DNA of 33,083 nucleotides, taken from the NCBI GenBank assembly GCA_016787345.1, contig JAEUUU010000082.1, forward strand, positions 1 through 33,083. Reading direction: 5' to 3'. Position 1 is the stretch's first letter, and each line of letters starts with the position of its first letter. The position numbers and the translations under genes are program-made. The stretch is from Saprospiraceae bacterium. GTDB lineage: Bacteria > Bacteroidota > Bacteroidia > Chitinophagales > Saprospiraceae. This document shows positions 1 to 7,145 of the stretch, one piece after another. The notes beneath the pieces are model-generated. The model worked only from the letters and a program-made list of their open reading frames with translations, ran no database searches and was not told the DNA's origin.

Positions 1-2112
1 GACGCCTTGTCCGAAGTCTTTCAACTGGCGCACCCCGATATTGGAGGTCATGATCACCAGCGTGTTTTTGAAATCGACCTTGCGGCCCAGGCCATCGGTG
101 AGTTGTCCGTCGTCGAGTACCTGGAGCAGGATGTTGAACACATCCGGGTGCGCTTTTTCGATCTCGTCGAGCAGCACTACCGAGTAGGGTTTGCGGCGTA
201 CGCGTTCGGTCAGCTGGCCGCCTTCTTCGTAGCCCACGTAACCCGGAGGCGCGCCGATGAGGCGGCTGACCGAGAATTTTTCCATGTATTCCGACATATC
301 GATGCGGACGAGCGCGTCGTCGGAGTCGAACAGGTAGCGGGCCAGGGCGCGGGCGAGTTCTGTTTTACCAACACCGGTGGGGCCCAGGAAAATAAAGGAG
401 CCGATGGGCTTTTTCGGATCTTTCAGGCCCACGCGGTTGCGTTGGATCGCCTTGGTGATTTTGACAATGGCTTCTTCCTGACCGATGACCATTTTATTGA
501 GGTCGTCGGACATGGTGACCAGTTTTTTGCTTTCGCTTTGGCCCACCTTGCGCACCGGGATGCCGGTCATCATGGCGACCACTTCGGCAATGTCGTCTTC
601 TTCGACCGGGAAGCGTTTGGTTTTGCTTTCTTCTTCCCATTCGACCTTGGCAAATTCGAGTTGGCGCACCAGTTTGCTTTCGCGATCGCGGAGGTTGGCG
701 GCTTCTTCGTATTGCTGGTTTTTGACGGCCATGTTTTTCTGATCTTTCAGGCCTTCGATCTCTTTCTCCAGTTCTTCGATGTGTTTGGGCACCACGATGT
801 TTTTCAGGTGCACGCGAGCGCCGACTTCATCAAGCACGTCGATGGCTTTGTCGGGCAGGAAGCGATCGGTGATGTAGCGGTCGCTCAGGCGTACGCAGGC
901 CTTGATCGCTTCGGGCGAGTAGGAAACATTGTGAAACTCCTCGTATTTCGGTTGAATGTTTTCGAGGATATGGATCGTGTCTTCCTGGCTGGGCGGGTCG
1001 ACCATGACTTTCTGGAAGCGGCGGTCGAGTGCGCCGTCTTTTTCGATGTACTGGCGGTATTCGTCGAGGGTGCTGGCGCCGATGCACTGGAGTTCGCCGC
1101 GGGCAAGCGCGGGTTTGAAGATATTGGAAGCATCGAGCGAGCCGGTGGCTCCGCCTGCGCCCACGATGGTGTGAATCTCGTCGATGAAGAGGATCACGTC
1201 GCGGCTTTTTTCCAGTTCGTTCATGATCGCCTTGATGCGTTCTTCGAACTGGCCCCGATATTTGGTACCGGCGACCAGAGCGGCGAGGTCGAGCATGACG
1301 ATGCGCTTGTTGAACAGTGTGCGGCTTACTTTTTTCTGAATGATGCGCAAAGCCAGACCCTCCACGATGGCGGTTTTGCCCACGCCGGGCTCGCCGATCA
1401 GGATCGGGTTGTTCTTTTTGCGGCGGCTGAGTATCTGGCTGACGCGTTCGATTTCGGTTTCGCGGCCGATGATCGGATCGAGTTTGCCTTCTTCGGCGAG
1501 TTTGGTGATGTCGCGGCCGAAATTATCCAGTACGGGGGTGCGGCTTTTTTGCTGGCCTTTCTGGCCGGCGTTGCCCCGGAAATTGCGGTCATCTTCGTCT
1601 TCGTAATCGCCGGCGCCCTCGCTGGGCGTCTGATTGAAGAGGTTGGGGTGCGTTAGGTCTTGCTCCGAGCGCACGTATTCCAGTTCCTTTTTAAATGATT
1701 CGTAGTCCACGTCGAATTCGTTAAGCAGTTTTGTGGCAAATGTATCGGTGTGTTTGAGCAGGGAGAGCATCAGGTGTTCGGGATAGATCTCCTCACTTTT
1801 CATCAGTTTGGCTTCCAGAAAGGTAACTTTTAGGACGCGCTGAACCTGGGTGGTCACCTGAAAATCGTCGACAAACAGGTTTTCGGCCGGCGGATAGGCG
1901 CTTTGGCGCGGAATGTTGCGTTCGAGTCGTTTTTTGAGTTCGTTGACGTCGACGAGCAATGCATCCAGCACACGCACGGGCAGTGAGTCGCGTTCGGTGA
2001 TAATACCCAGCAAAAGGTGTTCTGCACCGATATAATCATGCCCTAGGCGACGCGCTTCCTGGCCGCTTTGGCGGATGATTTGTTTGACAACGGGAGAAAA
2101 CTTTTTATTCAT
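1..2112 (-). CDS. clpC: ATP-dependent Clp protease ATP-binding subunit ClpC (partial, C-terminus cut by window edge)
   Basis: AAA+ unfoldase that feeds substrates to ClpP in the cytosol. 704 codons are in the window and the reading frame is still open at base 1; full ClpC is about 850 residues, so the last part is missing. The N-terminal double Clp-N repeat (residues 1-145, with [14 protein letters not shown]) leads to an acidic linker, then the first AAA+ module with Walker A GEPGVGKT (240-247) and Walker [14 protein letters not shown]-type coiled segment ([13 protein letters not shown], then [12 protein letters not shown]) lies between the modules and marks ClpC rather than ClpB or ClpA. 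The second module has Walker A GPTGVGKT (577-584) and [14 protein letters not shown]. The ATG at 2112 opens [13 protein letters not shown], typical of ClpC starts. A candidate promoter lies about 50 bp upstream. Confidence 0.95.
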   Translation of the reverse strand, partial: MNKKFSPVVKQIIRQSGQEARRLGHDYIGAEHLLLGIITERDSLPVRVLDALLVDVNELKKRLERNIPRQSAYPPAENLFVDDFQVTTQVQRVLKVTFLEAKLMKSEEIYPEHLMLSLLKHTDTFATKLLNEFDVDYESFKKELEYVRSEQDLTHPNLFNQTPSEGAGDYEDEDDRNFRGNAGQKGQQKSRTPVLDNFGRDITKLAEEGKLDPIIGRETEIERVSQILSRRKKNNPILIGEPGVGKTAIVEGLALRIIQKKVSRTLFNKRIVMLDLAALVAGTKYRGQFEERIKAIMNELEKSRDVILFIDEIHTIVGAGGATGSLDASNIFKPALARGELQCIGASTLDEYRQYIEKDGALDRRFQKVMVDPPSQEDTIHILENIQPKYEEFHNVSYSPEAIKACVRLSDRYITDRFLPDKAIDVLDEVGARVHLKNIVVPKHIEELEKEIEGLKDQKNMAVKNQQYEEAANLRDRESKLVRQLEFAKVEWEEESKTKRFPVEEDDIAEVVAMMTGIPVRKVGQSESKKLVTMSDDLNKMVIGQEEAIVKITKAIQRNRVGLKDPKKPIGSFIFLGPTGVGKTELARALARYLFDSDDALVRIDMSEYMEKFSVSRLIGAPPGYVGYEEGGQLTERVRRKPYSVVLLDEIEKAHPDVFNILLQVLDDGQLTDGLGRKVDFKNTLVIMTSNIGVRQLKDFGQGV

Positions 2113-2159
2113 TAATCAGAGATAGGTAATGGTAAATAACCCGGGGCGATAAGTAGGGG

Positions 2160-2191
2160 CAAGTTTAGCCGAAAAGAACAATAGGGGGCAA
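2160..2191 (-). promoter_or_regulatory. Candidate Bacteroidota-type promoter of clpC
   Basis: On the minus strand a TTG (2189-2191) is followed after 21 bp by TAAACTTG (2160-2167), one mismatch from the Bacteroidota -7 consensus TAnnTTTG. This would give a leader of about 40 nt before the ATG at 2112. No stress-type operator (such as CIRCE or CtsR) was seen by eye. Confidence 0.4.
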
Positions 2192-2401
2192 GTTTTATCC
2201 AGCTAAAAACGGCTAATTAACAAAAATCGGGCTAAAATAGTTGCCGGTCTGTTTCCCGTGTTCAAACGACCCGGGCGCCGGCTTTCGAAAACTCCTTCCG
2301 TTAAAAATAGTGCCATTCTCCGAATGCCTGACGCACTGTCAGGTACATCATCCTTTCAAAAAACCACTTTTAAATTTTAGAGAAAACTTGATGGCAATGG
2401 T

Positions 2402-2409
2402 TACATTTG
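2402..2409 (+). promoter_or_regulatory. Candidate -7 element for the STAS-domain gene
   Basis: TACATTTG matches TAnnTTTG exactly and lies about 75 bp before the ATG at 2484, downstream of the alternative ATGs at 2241 and 2391. It therefore favours 2484 as the start. No clear -33 TTG is present at the usual spacing, so confidence is low. Confidence 0.35.
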
Positions 2410-2483
2410 CCGGCGCTTTTTCCCGGCATACCATTGAAAATTTCACCTTTTTGCTCCCTCATTTTACTGAAAATCAGCCCGCT

Positions 2484-2861
2484 ATGAAGTATCGGATTGA
2501 AAAGCAGGATTCCTACGCTATTCTGACTCTCGACGAGGAAAATCTCAACTCGACCATTGCGCCGGGCCTGAAGAGCGATTTTATCTTCCTGAACCAGGAA
2601 GGAGTCCGCTCCCTTATTTTTGATCTTTCGAATGTCAAATTTGTGGATTCCAGTGGCCTGAGTGCCATTCTGACAGCCCATCGTCTCTGGAAAGACACGG
2701 GTTCTTTTATCCTTGCCGGCCAATTGCAGCCGATGGTTACCAAGTTGATCGAAATCAGCCGCCTCGATACCATTCTGACGTTCGTGCCCACGGTCAGCGA
2801 AGCAGTGGATTACATCAAGATGGAAGAACTGGAAAGAGAACTGAAGGAAGGAGGCGAATAA
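2484..2861 (+). CDS. STAS-domain protein, anti-sigma factor antagonist type
   Basis: 125 residues, a single STAS domain as in SpoIIAA/RsbV proteins. The diagnostic segment is FDLSNVKFVDSSGLSAIL (about residues 47-64); the Ser in DSSGL is where family members are phosphorylated by a partner kinase to switch binding on and off. The open frame extends back to 2241, but the ATG at 2484 gives a protein of normal STAS length (MKYRIEKQDSY) and follows a -7 element; the 81 extra residues look non-coding. No anti-sigma kinase or phosphatase lies next to it, so the partner is unknown and may be encoded elsewhere. It converges with ppc, 9 bp between stop codons. Family confident, specific role inferred. 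Confidence 0.85.
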   Translation: MKYRIEKQDSYAILTLDEENLNSTIAPGLKSDFIFLNQEGVRSLIFDLSNVKFVDSSGLSAILTAHRLWKDTGSFILAGQLQPMVTKLIEISRLDTILTFVPTVSEAVDYIKMEELERELKEGGE

Positions 2862-2869
2862 TCGCCTCC
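2850..2869. terminator. Small shared hairpin between STAS gene and ppc stops
   Basis: GGAGGCGA (2850-2857) pairs with TCGCCTCC (2862-2869) around a 4-nt loop, and the stem includes the end of the STAS gene and its stop codon. No T-run follows on either strand, so it is at best a weak or factor-assisted terminator. Confidence 0.4.
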
Positions 2870-2870
2870 C

Positions 2871-5459
2871 TCATGCCGCGTTGCGCGCTGCATTGATAAT
2901 GCCAAACATGGCGCGCAGGATGAGTTTGCTGTACTGTTTGTACTCCTCCTCCGTTAGGGTGCCGGAAGCAATTTTTTGCAGCCCGAATTGTTGTATCGTA
3001 CTGAGCGGCAGTACGATTTCCTCCCGCAAAGCGATACTTGTCTTTGATTCCGTGTTATCGGCCAGCAGCTCCTTGCGGTCCGACACCGCCACAACCTGAA
3101 CGGTAGTTCGTTCGTATTCACCGCTCAACATGCGCCAGAATTCGCCGAATCTCGGATGTTTATCGAGGTATCGGGTGAGTTCGAAATTGGATTTGCTCAG
3201 CGATTGCATGGAGTTTTCCACCAGGGTTCGGAAAAAGAGAGAGTGTTGGTAGAGCGCGCTCAGTTGTTCTTCCATACCATTCTTTTTCACGTGTTCAAGC
3301 GCGGCTCCCAAACCGTAATACCCGGGAATATTTTGTTTCATCTGCGCCCAGGCGCCCACGAACGGGATGGCGCGCAAGTCTTCGAAGCGCAGGGCCGAGT
3401 CGGCATTGCGCTTGGTGGGCCGGCTGGCGATATTGGTGTCGCCATACCATTGCAGCGGGGTCATTTTTTCCAGATAAGGAACAAAGTCGGGGTGGTTTTT
3501 CAATTCCAGATAAGCCTTGTAGGCTTCATCGGCGAGTTGGTCGAGCAACACCCGGTCGGCATTGCTCAATTGATTTCCAATGGCCGGAAAGAGCCACCCT
3601 TCCAATCCGGCGCTGAGCAGCCGTTCAATATTGTACTGGGCTGCCGCAATGGTACCGTAGGTGCTGCTTACGGTTTGGCCCTGAATCGTGACGTGTATGG
3701 CGCGGTGTTCGATCTCTTTTCCCTGGGCGGCGTAGTAACTGGCGTTGTTGCCGCCCCCGCGACCTGGCGGGCCGCCCCGACCGTCGAAAAAGATGACCGT
3801 GACGCCATGCGCACGGCTGATGCGGGTGAGGTTTTCCTTGGCCCGGTAAATGCTCCAGTTGGCCCGGAGATAGCCGCCGTCTTTGGTCCCGTCGGAAAAA
3901 CCCAGCATGATGTGTTGCACCCTGCTTCTGGTGTCGAGATGCGCCGAATATTGCGGGTGGCGGTACAATGTATCCATAATAGCGCCGGCTTCGGCCAGGT
4001 CTTCCACGGTTTCAAACAGGGGCACGATGTCGAGGTAAGCCGCACCGACCGAATCGGGGGCGACTGCTTTGGCCAGGGCATATACCCGGGCCACATCGAG
4101 GGCCGAAGCGCAATTGCTGATGATGTATCGGTGGCAGCCCTCGGCGCCGTTTTCCTTTTGTATGGTAGAAATGGCTTTGAAAGACTGCAGGGTTTCCCGT
4201 GTGAACGGATCGCCGATCAGTTGTTCCGATAAGTCGGGCGGGGTGTGCAGCAGAAGATCCGTTTGCGCCGCTTCGTCCAGTTGTGCAAAATGGTCGGCCG
4301 CAAAATCAGGGTGGGTTGCACCGGCCGCGGGGAGTAATTGAGACCAGGTTTCGGCAATTTTGGCGCTGTTCTGGCGAATGTCGATACTGGCAAAATAAAA
4401 CCCGAAGACCCTGATTTTCAGGATTAAAAGGTCCAGTTCGTCCAGAAATAGTCCTTCGTGCTCAGCGAGTAAAATGTTTCGTGCCGAAAGCAATACGGAG
4501 CGCAATTCATCCGCATGAGCAAAACGTCGGGCAGCGGGATCGGTGGGGTAGAGCGTATTTTTAAGCCCTTCTTCCACCTCGGCTATGATCTCCTCCACAC
4601 CGCGAAAAGTCAGGCGCCGTTTCAGCAACCGGATGTCGCGGTAATAACCGCGCAACACGGCTTCTTTCATTCGGCGGGCTACCAGCAGGGTCGTCCCGGC
4701 ATCGACGAACGGATTGCCGTCGCGGTCGCCACCCGGCCAGAAACCCAGTTCCAGCAGGCGAGGATTCTCAAATTGCGTAACATCCTGCCCCAGCGTTTTC
4801 AGCAAGCGGAACAGGCTGTCGGGTATAGCGTGGTAAAATACGTTTTCCAGGTACCAGCCCAGGCTCACCGCCTCGTCGTAGGGTGTGGGTCGCGAGCGGT
4901 TGACAAACGCTGTTTTCCCCAGTTGCATCAGGTAAAGCCTGATTTGTTCCAGATCGTGCCCCTGAATGGCTTGCCCCAGATCTTTGATGATACCCAGCAC
5001 TTTACCGGGGTAAAACTGGGTAGGGTGGGCCGTCAGCACCAGCCGCAGACTGAAACTCTGCAGTTTTTGGAGTAGCAACTGGCGCCTGGGTTCGTCATTT
5101 TCCAGTTTGGCGAGCAGTTTGGTCAAGGGGCGGGTATGGTTGGAGCGGTGCTTTTGTTCAAAAAGCGCGTCCTCAACCGCGTCGAACAGGACAACCTGCC
5201 GCTCGATGTATTTGATAAAATCGAACAGGGCATCGATACGCTCGTCCGGGCCGGAGCGTTCGTAGTAGTCATCCCAAAATTGGTGGATGATTTCTTCCGG
5301 GGTTTGGCCGTTGCGCAGTCCTTGCTGGCAGTTTTGGGCAAAGAGCGCCAGGCGTGTACCTGTTTCCTGAATGCCCTGGAACGGCAAACTGAGGAATAAG
5401 CTGTTGTAGGTATGGTACAACAGCGCGGTTGTCGAGTCGACGTTCATAACATAAGACAA
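2871..5459 (-). CDS. ppc: Phosphoenolpyruvate carboxylase
   Basis: Carboxylates PEP with bicarbonate to oxaloacetate, replenishing the TCA cycle; cytosolic. 862 residues, slightly shorter than the 880-930 typical of bacterial enzymes. Family landmarks in order: TAHPTQ (143-148, with catalytic His145), GGDRDGNP (243-250), IDIRQNS (about 359-365), PLFETVEDL (480-488), FSDGTKDGG (521-529), the mobile glycine loop FDGRGGPPGRGGG (558-570) and a later IPFVGAW...QNIPGYYGLG segment. The loop has Asp559 where E. coli PEPC has His579 (FHGRGG), while the Arg equivalent to E. coli Arg587 is kept (Arg567). The C-terminus ends in NAARNAA instead of the usual AAGMRNTG. I believe these are traits of a Bacteroidota-type PEPC, but this rests on memory. 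Start: ATG at 5459; an in-frame ATG at 5447 is also possible. Confidence 0.93.
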   Translation of the reverse strand: MSYVMNVDSTTALLYHTYNSLFLSLPFQGIQETGTRLALFAQNCQQGLRNGQTPEEIIHQFWDDYYERSGPDERIDALFDFIKYIERQVVLFDAVEDALFEQKHRSNHTRPLTKLLAKLENDEPRRQLLLQKLQSFSLRLVLTAHPTQFYPGKVLGIIKDLGQAIQGHDLEQIRLYLMQLGKTAFVNRSRPTPYDEAVSLGWYLENVFYHAIPDSLFRLLKTLGQDVTQFENPRLLELGFWPGGDRDGNPFVDAGTTLLVARRMKEAVLRGYYRDIRLLKRRLTFRGVEEIIAEVEEGLKNTLYPTDPAARRFAHADELRSVLLSARNILLAEHEGLFLDELDLLILKIRVFGFYFASIDIRQNSAKIAETWSQLLPAAGATHPDFAADHFAQLDEAAQTDLLLHTPPDLSEQLIGDPFTRETLQSFKAISTIQKENGAEGCHRYIISNCASALDVARVYALAKAVAPDSVGAAYLDIVPLFETVEDLAEAGAIMDTLYRHPQYSAHLDTRSRVQHIMLGFSDGTKDGGYLRANWSIYRAKENLTRISRAHGVTVIFFDGRGGPPGRGGGNNASYYAAQGKEIEHRAIHVTIQGQTVSSTYGTIAAAQYNIERLLSAGLEGWLFPAIGNQLSNADRVLLDQLADEAYKAYLELKNHPDFVPYLEKMTPLQWYGDTNIASRPTKRNADSALRFEDLRAIPFVGAWAQMKQNIPGYYGLGAALEHVKKNGMEEQLSALYQHSLFFRTLVENSMQSLSKSNFELTRYLDKHPRFGEFWRMLSGEYERTTVQVVAVSDRKELLADNTESKTSIALREEIVLPLSTIQQFGLQKIASGTLTEEEYKQYSKLILRAMFGIINAARNAA

Positions 5460-5475
5460 AACGGCAAGGGCAGGC

Positions 5476-5483
5476 CAAAGGTA
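5476..5483 (-). promoter_or_regulatory. -7 promoter element of ppc
   Basis: The minus strand reads TACCTTTG, a perfect match to the Bacteroidota -7 consensus, about 17 bp upstream of the ppc ATG at 5459. This implies a very short leader. No clear -33 TTG is visible. Confidence 0.5.
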
Positions 5484-5515
5484 GGGTTCCTGTGTAATGG
5501 TATCTTAAAAATACC

Positions 5516-5523
5516 TAAACTTG
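5516..5523 (+). promoter_or_regulatory. Candidate -7 element of the Ate-like transferase gene
   Basis: TAAACTTG, one mismatch from TAnnTTTG, followed by GC as is common in this phylum, 22 bp before the ATG at 5546. A second similar string, TACTTTG, lies just downstream. Divergent from the ppc promoter within the same 86-bp gap. Confidence 0.35.
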
Positions 5524-5545
5524 CGCACTACTTTGTGATTGCGAT

Positions 5546-6274
5546 ATGCAAACCCAGCAAGTTTTATTTGAGGATATCATTGACGAGAGCGTCGAGCTGC
5601 AGTCTATGCACCCGGCTTTGTTCGACGAATACCTGGCCGAGGGCTGGCGTTTGTTGGGGTACTCCATTATTCGGCACAACTACGCGGCCTGCCGGGGGCG
5701 CCTGTGCTATACTATCCCGCTGCGGATACGGCTCGACGATCTGCGCTTTTCAAAAAGTCAACGCCAGGTGCTGCGCCGCAATGCAGACTTGACCGTGCAG
5801 TGGGGAAAGGTGCAAATGACGCCGGAAAAAGAGGATCTTTTTCGACTGCATACCCGCCGTTTTCGCGAACGCCAACCCGAATCGGTGTATTCTTTCCTCA
5901 GCCCGCAAGCGGGTATCAAGCCGGTAAAAGGCAAAGAACTTACGGTATACGACGGCGATCGCCTCGTTGCCTGCAGTTACGTTCACCTGGGAGAAGAGGC
6001 GATGTCGGGGACTTATTGTTTTTTTGATCCCGATGCATCCGGACAGCGCAGTCTGGGCACCTACACCATGTTGCTCGAACTGTTGAGGGCGCAGGAAATG
6101 GGCAAGAAATACTATTACCACGGCTATTGCTACGACGTGCCTTCGCAGTTCGACTATAAATTGAACTTCCACAATCTGGAATTTATGGACTGGAAATCGG
6201 GCCATTGGCATACCCGGGCGCGTGTACCCGTACGGCGCTGGGAGAACCTGATTGAGCCCTGGCCGCCGCAGTAG
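5546..6274 (+). CDS. Arginyl/leucyl-tRNA-protein transferase-like protein (Ate/Bpt family)
   Basis: 242 residues. Family members move an amino acid from aminoacyl-tRNA to the N-terminus of a target protein, marking it for Clp-dependent degradation (N-degron pathway). The signature is SKSQRQVLRRN (69-79), followed by a GNAT-like ATE_C core with RSLGTYTMLLELL (168-180) and YYYHGYCYDVPSQFDYKLNF (189-208). Length fits bacterial Bpt (about 240-250). The N-terminal CPYL-type Cys pair of classical Ate/Bpt proteins is absent; only Cys49 and Cys54 remain in the usual cysteine region. The substrate amino acid cannot be told from sequence. It stands alone between the divergent ppc and a terminator. clpC lies 3.4 kb away, a suggestive but unproven link. 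Confidence 0.8.
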   Translation: MQTQQVLFEDIIDESVELQSMHPALFDEYLAEGWRLLGYSIIRHNYAACRGRLCYTIPLRIRLDDLRFSKSQRQVLRRNADLTVQWGKVQMTPEKEDLFRLHTRRFRERQPESVYSFLSPQAGIKPVKGKELTVYDGDRLVACSYVHLGEEAMSGTYCFFDPDASGQRSLGTYTMLLELLRAQEMGKKYYYHGYCYDVPSQFDYKLNFHNLEFMDWKSGHWHTRARVPVRRWENLIEPWPPQ

Positions 6275-6296
6275 AACGAAACTTGCGATAAAAAAG

Positions 6297-6332
6297 AAAA
6301 AGGCGCGAAGGAATATCCTCCGCGCCTTTTTT
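6297..6332. terminator. Bidirectional intrinsic terminator
   Basis: AAAAAGGCGCG (6297-6307) pairs with CGCGCCTTTTT (6321-6331); the stem can extend inward through AGGA/TCCT past one mismatch. An A-tract on the left and a T-tract on the right make it usable from both sides: for the Ate-like gene (+) and for the lipoprotein gene (-) whose stop is at 6364. Confidence 0.85.
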
Positions 6333-6363
6333 GTGCGCTGTACGTCGGTATCGACGGGCGGCT

Positions 6364-7098
6364 TTATTTCAGTTTTACCTTCGTGCCCACGCCGGCTTTT
6401 TGCTTGGCTTGCTCTTCGTCGAAGGGTTTGAGCGTGATGGTGACCGAGTGGCCGTCGGGGCTGACTTCCGACAGGGTATTGGTCGACTTTTTCACCATGC
6501 GGTCGGGGAAGTTGTAGACCTGTTTGTAGTCCATATCGGCGAAGAACATCTTCATCATTTCCATGTTTTCAGCGTCTTCGTCTTCGTTTTCCATCAGCGC
6601 TTTTTTCAGCTCGCCGCCGATGTCGCCGACCGACATGCGTTCGAAACTTTTGCCGTTGAATTTGAAAACTTCATCGGCATTGGTGTCGTATTTTTCCTTG
6701 TTGATGATTTTCATGGCTTTGTTCAGGGCTTCCACGTTGGCGAAGTCGAACGAATAGCCGAAGATGTAGGTGCTGGTGTCGTTCATTTCCTTGATGTTGG
6801 AAATGCCGGCCACGCCGCGCAGCGATTTGGCTACGCCGGAGAGTTCTTCACCCAGGTCGCCCATATCGGTGTCGCCGCTGTCTTCTTCACCGCTGGCTTC
6901 TTCGGTGGCGGTGGAATCTTCACCAACGTCTTTGAGCGCGTCCATCATGCTTTTGATTTCGCTCATATCGATGGTCATCTTGTAGGTTCCGGTTTTGTCA
7001 TTGCGGAAGGTCACTTCTTCCACAATATGCAGGCAGCTCGTGAGGGTGAGCACACCGATCGCGAAAAGGAGGGTAAGGAGATTTTTCGAATTTTTCAT
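6364..7098 (-). CDS. Lipoprotein of unknown function with acidic linker
   Basis: 244 residues, not assigned to a named family. The start is placed at the ATG at 7098 (MKNSKNLLTLLF), which opens directly onto a type II signal peptide with lipobox LTSC, lipidated Cys22. The upstream in-frame ATG (7140) would add 14 polar residues before the signal and precedes the likely promoter. After Cys there is no acidic surface-export signal, so it may face the periplasm. Residues about 50-85 form a Ser/Thr/Glu/Asp-rich low-complexity stretch. The rest is a mixed alpha/beta domain with many Lys, Glu, Met and Asp residues. The gene lies 44 bp downstream of the sortilin-like gene, same strand, and ends at the bidirectional terminator. 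Coding nature is well supported; function unknown. Confidence 0.8.
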   Translation of the reverse strand: MKNSKNLLTLLFAIGVLTLTSCLHIVEEVTFRNDKTGTYKMTIDMSEIKSMMDALKDVGEDSTATEEASGEEDSGDTDMGDLGEELSGVAKSLRGVAGISNIKEMNDTSTYIFGYSFDFANVEALNKAMKIINKEKYDTNADEVFKFNGKSFERMSVGDIGGELKKALMENEDEDAENMEMMKMFFADMDYKQVYNFPDRMVKKSTNTLSEVSPDGHSVTITLKPFDEEQAKQKAGVGTKVKLK

Positions 7099-7137
7099 TG
7101 TATAAAAGAACTGGTTTTGTGATTGATCTTGGTTGAA

Positions 7138-7145
7138 CAAACTTA
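7138..7145 (-). promoter_or_regulatory. Candidate -7 element of the lipoprotein gene
   Basis: The minus strand reads TAAGTTTG, a match to TAnnTTTG, 39 bp upstream of the ATG at 7098. Its first three bases are the stop codon of the upstream sortilin-like gene. No -33 element at standard spacing. If real, the lipoprotein can be transcribed apart from its upstream neighbour. Confidence 0.4.

Larger units (their letters stand above)
2113..2483. other. Divergent intergenic region between clpC and the STAS gene
   Basis: About 370 bp without a convincing gene. An open frame runs in from 2241 ahead of the STAS gene, but its residues (Phe, Cys and His rich) look non-coding and it is only an upstream extension. 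The region carries a clpC promoter candidate on the minus strand and a TACATTTG element on the plus strand. No RNA gene or repeat seen. Confidence 0.6.

Noticed and set aside
7-1656. 549-codon plus-strand open frame at the left edge
   Set aside because: Antisense to clpC; Phe/His/Asp-rich nonsense composition. The real gene is the minus-strand frame that runs off the edge.
5412-5792. 126-codon plus-strand open frame spanning the ppc/Ate-like gap
   Set aside because: Overlaps both real genes in other frames, Cys/Arg-rich with no motif; the ppc promoter and start are within it.
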